Source: Chrysemys picta bellii (taxonomy: Eukaryota; Chordata; Testudines; Emydidae). Taken from it: a stretch of 64,000 nucleotides of DNA. The notes beneath the pieces are model-generated. The model did no database searches. It saw nothing but the letters and a program-made list of their open reading frames with translations, and was not told the origin of the DNA. Location: positions 59,276,081 to 59,340,080 of the forward strand of contig NC_088792.1 in assembly GCF_011386835.1 (NCBI RefSeq). The letters run 5' to 3'. Of this stretch, positions 1-11,754 are shown piece after piece. A program made the translations under genes and the position numbers. Numbering within the stretch: position 1 is the stretch's first letter; the number at the start of each line of letters is the position of its first letter.

Positions 1-53
1 AGCCTTACTAAAATTATGATCTATCACATTTATTGCTTCCCCCCATCCACTAG
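1..53 (-). mobile_element. CR1-like LINE reverse-transcriptase fragment at window edge
   Basis: Read on the minus strand, this piece translates, after removal of one extra G in a run of six, to a stretch ending in FSKA. This resembles the conserved 'YLDFSKAF' box (reverse-transcriptase motif A region) of CR1/L2-type non-LTR retrotransposons. The rest of the element lies left of the window. The aspartate-containing box is mutated and the frame is broken, so it is a dead fragment. The assignment rests on this short match only. Confidence 0.45.
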
Positions 54-435
54 GCATTTCTATGGGCCCAGGACTGAATTTTGCATGACCTATCTCTACT
101 ATGAGTAGAAATATACTTTTGAGTAACTCTGGGGGAGTTTGGATTCGAATAGAGTTGATACATTGGACTCTCTTGCTGATTTTTCTTGTATTCTCAAAGT
201 GATGGAACTTTGAAATTCCTCCTTACCTATGTTCCTTTTTCCCACTTCTACAAAAGCCACTAGCACTGCTGCTAGCTTGCAAACTCAATTTCTGTTTGGT
301 TTCTGGTAACCGTGTCAAATGATATATATTCCCCTTTGTTTCCCAGATAAGGTGTCAATTGAATACAATTAGAAAATGTGTCACTATGAATTTTTCAGAC
401 CATCTGAAGAAAAGAGATTCAGGAGCAGGTTGATC
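54..435. other. No recognisable feature
   Basis: AT-rich single-copy-looking sequence. I see no repeat signature or open frame of note. Confidence 0.5.
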
Positions 436-720
436 CTCACCAATGCAAGCAGTGTTGTCAAAACAAGTTTGTAACCCACAATTACACGTTTGCTACATAA
501 TGATGGACTGGTCATCTTACGGAATGCCACTGCTAGTGGGAACATTATATAGATGGTCAACTTCTGGATTTATAGTCATATGAATGAGAGGCCTTTTGTA
601 TTATTTAAGAGTCTCAAAATGCATCTTAAGGTTCTCTGCTGTAAACTTGCTACCACAAATGTTATATTTGTAAGATCTTTCACCGACATGGAAATTAAGA
701 TTTACCTCTGAAGCACTATT
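436..720 (+). pseudogene. Decayed C2H2 zinc-finger-like coding remnant
   Basis: Three pieces in a row look like C2H2 finger parts. The first is a C-x2-C followed by F and H (about 443-490). The second is an ERPF linker-like string followed by a helix-like 'SLKMHLKV' (about 588-632). The third is CYIC (about 662-673) running, after a frame change, into an 'SFTDMEIK' string (to about 708). They lie in different frames with stops between, and no introns are evident, so a processed pseudogene of a zinc-finger protein is the simplest reading. The parent gene cannot be named. The call depends on pattern recognition in short windows and could be coincidence. Confidence 0.3.
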
Positions 721-1436
721 CTTGCCAAGAGCATTCCACAAAACTTGCATCTCTGTTTAAATAAGGACTCCAGGGTGCGCTTGGCTTAAAGTCATAAACA
801 ACAGCTATTTGACTTGAGCAGAGGCTATGTGTTGTACCATGCTATCACGAGAATGGGTGCTAGCAGCCATATTTTTGGCCAGCAAGCAATAAAATCTCTA
901 TCAATCAAAGGGCTGTGCATGAAGAATTGGTGATGGAGGCACGAAATATTGACCTATATATATACCCAATTTTTGGCTAAATTTTTATTTCCTCTGGTTT
1001 CTGAAGAACTTTTGAATTTGAACTTTTCTTTTTCTTGTACTTTTCCCGCAGACTCACATTTGCCTTTTTTATACTTGAAATGGGTGATCTCAGACAGCAC
1101 CTCCCCATAACCACCTAGAGGTGTGTTTGATAGGATTATAATTGTGACATAATTCATTCTTATTACTTAAAACTTCAATACAATGGAGCTCTATAGATTT
1201 GTATAATCTTTGCCATCATATGAAGATCCTTTGCACATGAGTCTGCTTCTTCCCAAAGACCCTGTGGAGGCATCTTTCCCCTTTGTCTCCCAACACGGAT
1301 CCCTCCAGGAAGTCTGAGGGGGAGCAGAGAAGGGTAGCAACCAAGACACCCACCAATAGTCATGTTTCAGTCAGGGCAGTCCTGGGTTTTGAAAACCCAT
1401 CCTGGGAAACCACTGTCTTAGCTAAATAACTCTCAT
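721..1436. other. No recognisable feature
   Basis: Non-coding stretch. Small minus-strand open frames at 954-1157 and 1175-1363 have no family signature and no splice or promoter context. Confidence 0.5.
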
Positions 1437-1572
1437 TATGTCTACACTGCATGGGCTCCAACCCAAGCCCAAACAGCTACATTGCAATTTTATAGCTCCG
1501 GAGCCCGAGCCCTGCGAGCTCAAGTCAGCTGATATGGGCCAGCTGCAGGTGTTTTATTGCATTGTAGACATA
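1437..1572. mobile_element. Short palindromic MITE with 15-bp inverted ends
   Basis: The ends are inverted copies: tatgtctacactgca at 1437-1451 and its complement at 1558-1572, with one mismatch in 15. The inside is CT/GA-rich (gagcccgagccc motif) and also partly self-complementary. The 136-bp size, the inverted ends and the lack of coding potential fit a non-autonomous DNA transposon. The 'gtctaca' end recalls the elements ending at 35812 and 40090. No target duplication is clear, so the superfamily is left open. Confidence 0.6.
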
Positions 1573-2293
1573 TCAGTGAGCCTCATAAAAGTTATAAAGT
1601 GGCTATGAGGCTAGTACTCGTTTGAGTCCTAGAGTTACCTACATTCCATGATACAAATTTGGTATCCCCTCATTTTCACTGCTGAAATTATGTACATCGG
1701 AAATGAAGACTCCTGCATTGGAGGCTACAGAAAGCACCACCTGTAGGAAGGAATTAATCTGACAGCACACCAAGCTTCCTGCATGGATACTTTGTATGTG
1801 TTCCACATTTTGGGTCTTTGTCCTACACTGGATCCCACATTTAGGGCCTGGCAGGTTAAAGGTTATGCCCAGCTAATGCTCTGGGAATGTACGGAAGGCA
1901 GGTGTTCGGCAGCCCCTTCCTCCACTCCCTGATGTCTGCTTTTGTCAGCTTTGATCCCCTTCAGTTACCTCTAGAGCCAGGCTCAGCATGCAGTAGACAG
2001 CAGCAGCCAGCAAGGAGCTGGGTGGTTGCACACTCTATGTGAGCTAAAAGAAGCCCAGCCAATAGGAGAGGGGTGGGGCAAATGATGGGGAACAGCCCTT
2101 GGTGGGAAAATATGCTGGAAAAAGAGAGATGCTACAGAGAGTAAGGGGATCTGCCTGGGTGGCACAGAGGGGAACTATGTTTTTTTTCCCAGGGATGATT
2201 TTTTAGATCAACCAGAGCCACTAGAAATTGTGGATTCTGGGAGTTTTGTGTGACATTTTACTGCCTTTCCCCTCATCTAGGGAGAAAAAACCA

Positions 2294-2295
<2 letters not shown>
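1573..2295. other. No recognisable feature
   Basis: Mixed-composition non-coding sequence with no repeat signature that I can name. Confidence 0.5.

Positions 2296-2365
<70 letters not shown>
2296..2365. repeat. (CA)35 dinucleotide microsatellite
   Basis: Uninterrupted CA repeats over 70 bp, followed by a short imperfect (CCA)n stretch at about 2369-2384. A perfect tract of this length is likely length-polymorphic and can adopt Z-DNA. The His-Thr open frame across it is an artefact of the repeat. Confidence 0.98.
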
Positions 2366-2366
<1 letters not shown>

Positions 2367-3189
2367 AATGACCACCACCACCACCTGAGCAACCAAACAA
2401 ACCCCCACCACCTAAAACTCAGCAGAATACCAAAGAGTGGAATGCTGAAGGGGAAAAAGAGAGAAAGAGACTTGTCTCATGACAGATTTCCTGGGCAGTG
2501 GTAGTGGCAGCGTTTCAGGAATCAAGGTGGCACAAGGAAATAGTGAGACCTTATCCAGCAACTGAAGTGATTGTGTTGCAGGTACCAGGAAAGTATTGGG
2601 AGGAAGGGAAAGTCCATCAGCCAGTATTGGGATGGTGCTCAAAGAGACAGTTTGGGAGAAAGTTTGAGCTAATCTGTGGATGGGTCTATTTATGCTGCGT
2701 GGGAAGGGGATTCTGACATGCAGCCTTGCTCTTGGCTTTTGTGAACATTAGGGGTAGGATGCCCCAGAGCACACAGCATCAGCCTAGCTCTCCTCTCACT
2801 GACTTCAATGGGAGCAGAGTTGCTCAATCCTGAGTGCTTTGGAAAATCCCTCCCTAGACTGATACTCATGCACCATTGTAGTGAGGTGCTTTATTTAAAG
2901 ATATCTAATTGTCTGATGTCTTATCCCTTTCAGAGAAGCACCTTTGTTTCTTGGTTTTTTTGTGCAAGTATAAACTGTTTTTTTTTTTAATGTCCGACAA
3001 GATTCTGGACTTACAGTCGACAATTTCCCCTATATATATAGATATTCTCATTTCAGCAGCTGGCTAGAATAGCTTTTCAGTAGTATGAATGGTATGCAAG
3101 TCATGCAAAAGATGTAAGATTTCTATGAAACGAGCACTTACAAGGCCTGTATCTTTTCAGTTTATCTCAGCCTTACCTCTCCACTTTGT
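2366..3189. other. No recognisable feature
   Basis: Non-coding apart from a T-run at 2981-2989 and a short TA stretch near 3030-3041. Nothing else is assignable. Confidence 0.5.
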
Positions 3190-3545
3190 CAGTGACTCCT
3201 TTATTCTCTTTTCTCTTCATAAAAGTGTCTAGATGTCTCAAACTCATTTCACTATTTATTTCAATGGCTTTACTTGCCAACATATTCCATATATTTACTA
3301 TTCTTTGAGTGAAATATTTCTGACTAAAATCCTTCTTTACTCTTAACTCTTATATTAAGCTTCTGCCTCTGGGGTTTGAACTGTTCTTTAATGATGATAG
3401 TTTACTATATTTCCCTATGTCAACTGCAATCAAATTTCCTTATGGCATTTTGCATTCACCTCATCCACCCTAAAATATTCATGCTTCTTCTCTTATTTAT
3501 TAAAGCTTCAACTCTAATGGTTATGGACCAAATCCTGAGCTTCTT
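3190..3545 (-). mobile_element. Probable ancient antisense CR1/L3-like LINE fragment
   Basis: The T-rich plus strand contains wording seen in reverse-complemented CR1-class 3' regions: loss of an 'attcca...ttactattctttgagtgaa...tttctgac' block followed by a 'ctctggg' and 'tttaatgatg' stretch. Divergence is high, so the subfamily and exact limits are uncertain. It could also be unrelated T-rich DNA. Confidence 0.3.
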
Positions 3546-5713
3546 ACTTGCTTTTTGTTGAATCCTTACAGAGCAAACTCCCACTGAACTCAAATTGAAA
3601 ATCAAACTGAATCTTACATCTTATCTTCTTATACATTGCTAAGTTACCACGCACACTTTATAAAGTGAAGCTTCCTGTACTTAACTGATGTGAACTGTTG
3701 CTATGCACAACTGCAGCATTCTACCCCAGTAGTGGCGGGATTGTAATGGTAGATGAAATAATTCCTAGTTGGTAAAACACTTTGAGTTCTTTTGGATGTT
3801 TCCAGGGATAGTTCAAAGATATGCATAGTTTCTGGTAAGCATTTCCTTTTTCCTCTCTTTCCTCTAAATGTGAGCAGCAAGAATGCTCTTTACCAGTCTG
3901 TTCTCTTACAAAGCCTGCTAGGTAGCCATACTATAATTAAATATGGAAGAGGATTAACAAACCAAAATTGGTAGGTTTTAGGGCAAACCATGTTTTGAGA
4001 CTTCAATTACCTAGACAGTTGGCATTCCTTTTTGCTTTATAAGGCAATTTTTTTTGTTTAACGACATTATTCAGTTGAGTGCTGCATAGTCACATGGTGT
4101 GACAAAATGCTAGTTTATGTGATATCTGGCATTTTGGAGCGCATCAGAAAAAGACTTTTAAGCTTGTTCTGTCAGTGGTTTTCTATAAACATCCTTTACT
4201 GGGAGTCACAGCTGGGAAACTGGAGCTAATTCAAGAGCCCACACTTTAAGTTAGTTCCATATACCTAAAATGAGCCTCAAAACCAAGCTACAGAAACTCT
4301 AGTCCTTGTGAATACTTGTTCTCCCATAACATTCAGCCATAAAATATTATTTCCCAGCAAAACAAAGCACAACACTCCACAGTTTGGAACATTTTTGCCT
4401 TTTTATGAAACTGCAATAGGTTTATTTTCTTCTCATTTTATGCATGATGTGGTTTTACTAATAACGTGTATTTTGCACCAACAGTTAAGCAAAAATCATT
4501 TAATGGCTTAGTGGGAATAAAATAGTAATAAAGGAGAAGAAAATGGAGAAGCTGCTTGCTGGTAAGCACCCCACTATTATTAATTGTAAACCATGTGATC
4601 TGGCAACCCTTTGATTTACCAGCACAGTCCACTCCCTTGTAAATTCTAGTTGGCTTTCCCATACATTATTATGTGGATTCCTTGCAACCACTTCCCTTTC
4701 TGATTTTCCAGAGACAGCGTATAAAGTTTCCCCAAATGCCAATAAAATGTGAAATCCTATCCCACTCTTGAAGTTTGCTTTGTGCAGTCATCTTCTAAAA
4801 TAAGAACGGGCAAAAATGTTAAACATTGCTCTTTTCTATTTTTATGCTCATTCAATAGTTGGTATTCTTCATAAACATCACAGTTTTTGTTTAACATCTG
4901 CATTTTGTTGTTGTGATTGTTCAGGTTTGGGTTTTTTTTTTACTGATGACTCTAATACTGAGAGCAATAGTAAGTATTTCCTTGTTTCTCTTTTTTAAAA
5001 AAGTTTAGGCTTACCTAACATTCATGAGCATGTTTCCCTCCTCATATTAGTTTGGCTTATAGTTATGTTATTCCATGCATCAGAGGACTATAGGTGAATG
5101 AAGTTTGAGTGAACACATTAATTAACCGCATCCATGTCATTTTTTACATTAGAATAATTCTGAAGCAAAGTAATGGCCTTGTATGTCATTTGCATGACAC
5201 TTCAGGTATAAAGCAATCTGCCTTTCAGACAACTCAGACACTATTGTTGACTGGAGTAGTAAAAGCATCAGGTACTTCACTGTAACGTTTGTTGACAAAT
5301 TTTTGGGGGAGGTGAGTGCATGGGTGGCTGTGGGTGGTTAGCAGCAGCCTTCATCATCTATATTTTTTTCTTTGGGAGGAAAGCTTTTTTTTGCAGAACA
5401 GTGACTTGCGAAAGCCTGAACATACTTACACAACATTACATCATTCCTTTTGAATTATTTCCTATTCTTGGGAAGCTATTCACATTAGCATTTGGACTCA
5501 GGTAGTTGGAAGAATAAAAGGCAACATACATGAATCTCTAGAAGCTTCAGCAGGAAAAAATAAAAATAAAAAATTCATGCCTCATGAGAGGTTAGAAGTG
5601 GCGGAGGGAAAACAATGGGATTGAAACAGGCAGAAGCCAATCTCTAACTAATGGAGGGCTAGGAAGAAACTGTCATGTGGGCAGGTTATTTGGTGCTTGC
5701 CTATAGCTAGGCA
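3546..5713. other. No recognisable feature
   Basis: AT-rich non-coding DNA. Open frames here are short and lack family signatures. No inverted ends or tandem structure were seen. Confidence 0.5.
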
Positions 5714-5772
5714 CTGGCCACTGTTGGGGACTAGACACGGAATAAACAGGACACTGGTCTGATCCAGTCTGG
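5714..5772 (+). mobile_element. CR1-like LINE 3'-tail fragment
   Basis: It carries the order 'ggccactgttgg', 'gacac...', 'ggacactgg', 'tctgatccagt', matching in order the 3' tail of the better copy at 12455-12520 ('ggccactgtcgg', 'atactgggt', 'tctgacccagt'). It is a diverged 5'-truncated relic. Confidence 0.55.
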
Positions 5773-7669
5773 GAGTGCCTATATTCCTAGAAATGTAGGA
5801 GCCGAGCTACCCCTCAAAAAAGAGAGAAAAATTAAATAGAGTTAGAGAGACAGCATGCTCTAGAGAACAGTTTTTAAAGGTTAAACAGACATTTTAAGAG
5901 ACCAATTAATAATGCAGGAAGGCACAGCTTATTTAAGAAGAGTGGTAACTACATCACAGTTATGTTTGAAGATGTGTAAAGCATGCGTTAAGGGGTCTGG
6001 GTAAGTCCCACAAAAATGCTTCTTGGGGCTCTAAATATCCTCCAGCAATTTCTCCTTCAACCCTGCCCCCCACTGTAGCATTGCAAATTCCCACCTTGGC
6101 TCACTATCCTTCTCCCCATTACTGTAGCTCTGAGGGGCCTACCCACAATTTCTTGTGCTCTGCACTACTGCTGCCATAACTAGTGGGGAGCTTTTGGCAC
6201 TGGAAGTTGTAGCCGGGCAGGCTGACTTGACCAGCTGACTTCCTTTCCACGCACACAGAGCTCCAGCTCCTGTGCTCTCTGCTCTTGCAACTTTCAGTAG
6301 GTGGCAGACTTCTGCAGGGCAGAGAGTGGAGCTACAAGGAGCTAGCACATACAATATAAGGAAGCATCTCACAGCTTTGGGAGTATGTCAGCGAGACAAA
6401 ACTCAGGAGATTTTATGAAAAGGTCAAAAGCTTGGGAGATCACAGTAAAAATAGAGACTAAGAAGGTGTACAGCCAGAGAGATCAAATACATGTACAGTA
6501 TAACCCTGATTGAGCCTATGGTGTCCAGGAGCTCTAGAAACTTTCAGACAGTAGGGATTCAGAAGGTGAGGGGAGGGTTGATTTCAGAGGGTTCTGGGTC
6601 AGCTTTAAAAGGGCTGTATTCAAGCTAGTACAGCCGCTTTAAAGTTGGCCAGTCTGCAAAACAACTATCTTCACTGCTTTCCAGATGGGAGGAACTGGGA
6701 ACAGAGGCTTACTGGCTGGCTGGGCTGGAATCTTCACTCTGCTCTGGGCCCGGGTAATCTGGAACGCAGGTTTTCTTTGCTGTCTGGCTGGATTTCTAAT
6801 TCTTCATTTTGCTCTGGGCTTGGAAAATGTAGAAGTGAGTGAAGAGTTCAATATGACCCTTGGGGGCATTACAAAGCTTTGGTTAACTGGGAGTTCCACT
6901 TAACAAGTGTTCAGTAAATCATGGTTACATGGTATTAATGTACAGCATGCAGCTCTTCAGACTTAGTGTAAAGACCTCTGCCTGGATCATTTTCACCTCT
7001 TGTGTTTATTTTGTTTTTCTTCATCTAGTTCCTGCTCTTTTCCACATCTACATACCTAGAGCTGGGATAAATCTGTCTGTGCAAACATTTTATTTGGTTT
7101 CATGCTCCTGAGTTTGGGGTTTGAACAATCTCAAAATCGCAATGCAAAACTTAGTCAAAACTGCTGAATTTCTATCAATACCATGTGAACCAGCAGATTT
7201 TCCTTGACTTCAATGCAAAACCATAAATTGGCCCCAGGTTTGCTCAAAAGGTTTGTGAGCCTGGTTTACATTTTGAGCAGTTGCAGTAATAAGATCGAAA
7301 ACAAATGGGTTTCATATACTGTTGGGTTTCACTATGAACATTTTAGTTCAATTTTTACTGACATGAGGGCAATAATGCATGGCTGAAACGTCAGTGATAA
7401 TGCACGCAGCTGATTACAAACGTCATGATAGCTGCTGTTCTCTATGCATGTCCTTTAAAAGTCTAATGGGTCTAATGGGTTGGTTTAGGTTCAGAAGTTC
7501 ATTTTTATTACAACTATCCTCTGGCTTGATATTAATATTCAAGCTTCTTAATTTTTTCTAGTAGATTATTGGGCAGCTAAAGAGAGAACACAAAATTTAC
7601 AAATAACAAATGAATATCAGTCGCTCTGACAATACTTTTGATATCAGTGGCAGTTTCTCACATGGATAA
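5773..7669. other. No recognisable feature
   Basis: Non-coding. Open frames at 6645-6903 are short and overlap in two frames without a clear coding signature. Confidence 0.5.
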
Positions 7670-7680
7670 AGGATAATATA

Positions 7681-7767
7681 ACAAAGAGTCTGGTGGCACC
7701 TTAAAGACTAACAGATTTATTTGGGCATAAGCTTTCGTGAGTAAAAACCTCACTTCTTCGGATGCGT
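7681..7767 (-). mobile_element. Hammerhead-like short retroelement copy with 11-bp target duplication
   Basis: The direct repeat aggataatata flanks the copy at 7670-7680 and 7768-7778. On the minus strand it starts near gcatccgaagaag, then has a perfect 5-bp stem (gtgag/ctcac), then GAAA, then agcttatg. This is the CYGANGA-stem II-GAAA-stem III order of a hammerhead ribozyme, with one core base changed (CCGAAGA). The 87-bp copy is truncated at its other end. The same family recurs at 11276, 31138 and 34726. The class is inferred: Penelope-like elements are known to carry such ribozymes. Confidence 0.8.
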
Positions 7768-7778
7768 AGGATAATATA

Positions 7779-8384
7779 GGGCAGTTAAACATCGTCAGAA
7801 TTAAAGTTAAAGCAAACTCTGTTAGAAATTTGTTCTTTGGCAAATAAGCCCTTTTCATTTCATTGGCTAGCCTTATAAATGTATTGCTATTCAGTGGTTA
7901 GACTGAAGAAAGCTGCATCTATCATACTGAGAGAATACATGATACACATAAGTTTGTGATGACCTCATTATTCACTTGTGAATAATGGAGGGCTTCCCAA
8001 ACAAGTTGCAATACAATTTTTATACCATAACACCCTATCACATTTTGTTTAGTCTACATATTTGTCTCTTTTTGTAGGTTTAAAATCCTCTAAGCATTTT
8101 TTTCTATTTAAAGTACAATAATTATTATGAAAACCATGACATCCATAGTGTAGACGGAGTTTAGTGAAATAGACAAGGGCAGAATATGGATAAGGAAATA
8201 TCACACTAATGTATAGGTCATATAGAATGCGTATAAATATAGTAGATAGAATAATAGACAGAAATTATTTTCACCTATAAACGAATACTATATCAACCAG
8301 TCCATGTTTATGCAAATGTAGGATTATTCCATGCATATTTTGTAGCTTTTTTTCCCATGTAGTTTTAAAAGTCCCAATAAATTG
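7779..8384. other. No recognisable feature
   Basis: AT-rich non-coding sequence without visible repeat structure. Confidence 0.5.
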
Positions 8385-8720
8385 GGCTTCCCCCACTTCC
8401 TTAGGGAGACTACTGTACTATCCTAGGACATCTCATTGTCAGGAAGTTTTCCCTTATGTTTAGCTGAAATTTGCCTTTTTTGTTTAGTTTCATCCCATTA
8501 GTCCTAGTTGTACTTCTCTCTATCACACTAAAAACAAACCCCTTCTTCTCTCCTTGATATTTACAACTTGAAAATATCTGTAAGATGCCCTTAACTATAG
8601 ATCTGCCAAGCCATACATGTTTAATACTTTTAATATTTCCTCAAGTCCTCTGCCACTATTAGCTGATTTCCCTATGGTTTGTTTCCATCTTTCCAGTTAC
8701 ATGGAGCCCACAATTACATG
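8385..8720 (-). mobile_element. Antisense CR1-like LINE fragment
   Basis: The plus strand reads like the reverse complement of a CR1 3' region, with blocks in the expected order: 'caggaagttttcccttatgt', then 'tttcatcccatt', then a short spacer and 'cctcaagtcctctg'. No frame is open. It is an old fragment with uncertain edges. Confidence 0.5.
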
Positions 8721-10347
8721 GAATTTTATAGGTGTGATCATATCAGAGCAGTCTGAGATATAAATTGGAGCCACTAAACTGAACTAAAATTAAGGTTTGT
8801 AGTAGAATATTATTGCCCCTGCAATTTGTGAGATACATATAAATGTTCTTTTTTGCCCTTCTTTGCTTTGGGACACAGGTTCATGTAACTCTGTCTCAGG
8901 CAATGGCTTGACAATAAATAGTTTTTGACACTAAAATCTTTTGATCAGGTGAGAACAATAATGTAAAACTATTGTGTGCCACACCTTGTCTTAATTGCTT
9001 TCATAATCTGACTGGTCAAGCTAGAGGGAAGCAGTGTAAAATTGCTTTCCACAATACAGCTAATCAGTTTCAAATGTAAGAAATCTAATTATTGGCAGGC
9101 ATTAGCCATTGGCTCAAGAAACTGTGTTAGCTAAACAGTATAACAGTTTGCGGCTCTCCCAAATAAAGGTATAATACATGTTTTCCGAAATTCTGATTAA
9201 CCAGAGATACACACACAGTAAATTGCAATTAAAAGAGCTTTGTTTTGCTTTTTCTTGCATTGATTTAAATTAAGCCCTTTCTAGGCAATTCTACTCAGAA
9301 GTCTCATCACCACTGAATGTGAGTGGAGTTAATGAGTGGTTGGGGGGAGGGAGGGAAGTGGAATCATGAAAAGCTCAATTCAGCTGAGGTTACTGACTAG
9401 CTTATCTAAATGTTAGTAAACTGTTAAGAAAGAACAAAGAACCCTAAGAAACTAGCTTTAAATTAGGGCCACACAGCTTTGTATAGCAAGCTTACTGCTA
9501 ATTGAAAATTAGGCAGAATTGTGGTTAGTTTAATGACAAGGTTAGAGAGCACACATTGGGCTGATGGCAAAGAGACCCAAATGCAAAGACAGACAAGCTT
9601 TGCTTGATTATAGTGATTACATCATGGTCATTAGAATTTAAACTAACTAACCCAAACACAGACATCATATCTGCATTTGATAGCTGCAGTCTAGTAAATA
9701 GTGGGAAAGGATGTTACGTAGGGATTAGGCTTGTTGAAATGAAAACAGACATTCTTTTTGAACCTGTCTGGCACTGAAAATGAAAACTTCAAACTCAGGC
9801 AGTAAAGTGAACTTATAAAGCCAAAGGCCTTTGATTGTGCAGGATCTGCAGAGTGTTTTTAACCATTCTGTGTTTTACAGGAAAGCCACCTCAGCAACTG
9901 GGTATGAGGCATCCTTGCACAGTCTGTAGCTGTGTAAGATGTTGACTCTCCAGCTGTGGGAACACATGAAGATTAGCAATGTTCCCCTGTCGGTTCCAGG
10001 GTTAGAATTCTCTCCTCTCTATTTTATGAGTCATTGTCGGCTATTTACTAAATGTCCTTATTGAGCACTGCTTGGACTCACAATGATATTCAAGCTATGA
10101 AGTAGGTGAGGTGGTGGAATAAGCAATCAGTACAAGAGTACGGTGCATAACAGTATTTTATGCATATTAACCATTTAGTGCTGCAGATAGGCACTAACTG
10201 TTATATTTAATCAACAGTATAAATATTCTTGGGAACCCAAATTCAAAGCCATGCCCTGCATTTCTGTCTAATATTTGTAAATTTGTCAACAGTACATAGT
10301 AAATTGCCAAAGGCAAGACCATTTTCACCACTCTTGAAAAGATTTTG
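8721..10347. other. No recognisable feature
   Basis: AT-rich non-coding DNA with no open frame of interest and no repeat signature seen. Confidence 0.5.
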
Positions 10348-10400
10348 GGCCAGATTCTCAGCTGATGTAAATCATCATAACTCCACTGATTTCCCTCAAC
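10348..10400. repeat. Half of a palindromic 'ccagattctcagctg' MITE
   Basis: It begins gccagattctcagctgatgt and matches the left arm of the nested element at 35711-35786 in order. The right arm is missing or unrecognisable. A minus-strand 105-codon frame crossing it has no family signature. Confidence 0.35.
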
Positions 10401-11262
10401 ACCAAAAAGAGGAGATAGGAAAGGTAAAAGGGGAGTAAACCCTTCAGGGATTTGTTTTTTTCCTGGCTTTGTACAGCACCCAGTCCCCACTAGGCCTTTT
10501 GATGCTTTCATAATATAAACATTTACTATTAATAGTAATAGTTACTACTCTGTGTAATGAGGTATGAACTTTCCCCATCCCCTGATGTCCCAGAAATCTC
10601 TCAGGCTCAGTCAGTAGGTAGCAACTTTATTTATATTCCCATCACCAATACCAATTCAGTAACATGTAGCAAAGTATTTACTGTGTTTCTACCCATTAGC
10701 CCTCTCCCACAGGACCAGAGATTTCCCTTGCTTGAGATCTCAGTGCATACTGGGACCAGCTAACCTAAGGTCCCTTCTCATCCTGTGTCTTCTTTTATGC
10801 CCCTCAGCTGATGGCTGAATGGGTTCATCAGCCCTCCCAGGCTGATCAGCGAATTAGCTGCATAGTCCCAATCAGCCATCTCCAGCTGAACTGACTGGTG
10901 CCTAAATGATTAGAATGCTGGTTCACCTGTTATCTTCCAGCACTGTCACACTTTGAGAGATGAACACTTACAATAACGTAACAACAGGTTGTTAAAAATG
11001 AATGTAATAAAAAGCCATTATACGCTCTATTGGCAAACACACTGAGCCAAACTCCGCTTTGACCTAAGGGGGGGCATCTCTCATTGCCACCAAAGAAATG
11101 TGTTCCACTAACACCACAACTAACAGAAAACCTCAACATTCTAAAACTAAAGACCAAATTCATCCTTCTTCTCTTTCAAATAGCACAAAGTCCTTTCCAA
11201 AGTCCCCGCTATACCAGTTTGCTATTTAAACCTCTAGCAGAGTTTTACTTTTCTGATAAGTT
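10401..11262. other. No recognisable feature
   Basis: A block near 10800-10900 repeats 'ctgatcagc' and 'cagctgaa' words and may be an old repeat. Otherwise nothing is identifiable. Confidence 0.45.
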
Positions 11263-11275
11263 ACAGTTAGCAACT

Positions 11276-11487
11276 ATCAGAGGGGTAGCTGTGTTAGTCT
11301 GAATCTGTAAAAAGCAACAGAGGGTCCTGTGGCACCTTTAAGACTAACAGAAGTATTGGGAGCATAAGCTTTCGTGCGTAAGAACCTCACTTTTTCAGAT
11401 GCAAGTCATCTGAAGAAGTGAGGTTCTTACCCATGAAAGCTTATGCTCCCAATACTTCTGTTAGTCTTAAAGGTGCCACAGGACCCT
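11276..11487. mobile_element. Head-to-head inverted dimer of the hammerhead-like retroelement
   Basis: A direct repeat of 11-12 bp (cagttagcaact) flanks the insert at 11264-11275 and 11488-11499. Inside, the left arm (about 11308-11395) is repeated in inverted form (about 11400-11487), each carrying the 'gtggcacctttaagactaac' block and a hammerhead-like core. The plus-oriented core reads CTGAAGA at 11410-11416 and GAAA at 11435-11438, followed by agc-ttat-gct. One target duplication surrounds both arms, so they entered as one inverted unit rather than as two insertions. Confidence 0.85.
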
Positions 11488-11754
11488 CAGTTAGCAACTG
11501 GAAATTGTGAGGAATGAAAGAACAGAAAGTCAGGAGAAAAGGACAACAAAGCGTTTATCGTTACTTACTAGTGGGAAGGAGGTTTTTGAAATCTGCATCA
11601 GTCGGAAGGATTAGGGTTCCATTGGTTATCTGTCCCAGGTCCCTGCCGGAGAGCATGCTGGGAAGGTTTCTGTAAAAGGGTAAAGCAAAACTCAGCAGTT
11701 AATGAGGAAACCGGAAGACCTTAGGAAACCATTTGTAAACAATGTCTTTAATGG

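Noticed and set aside
2250..2504. Open frame of 84 codons with a His-Thr repeat
   Set aside because: It is created by the CA microsatellite. No start context, family or conservation signature.
10194..10511. 105-codon minus-strand frame
   Set aside because: Overlaps a palindromic repeat fragment and has no signature.
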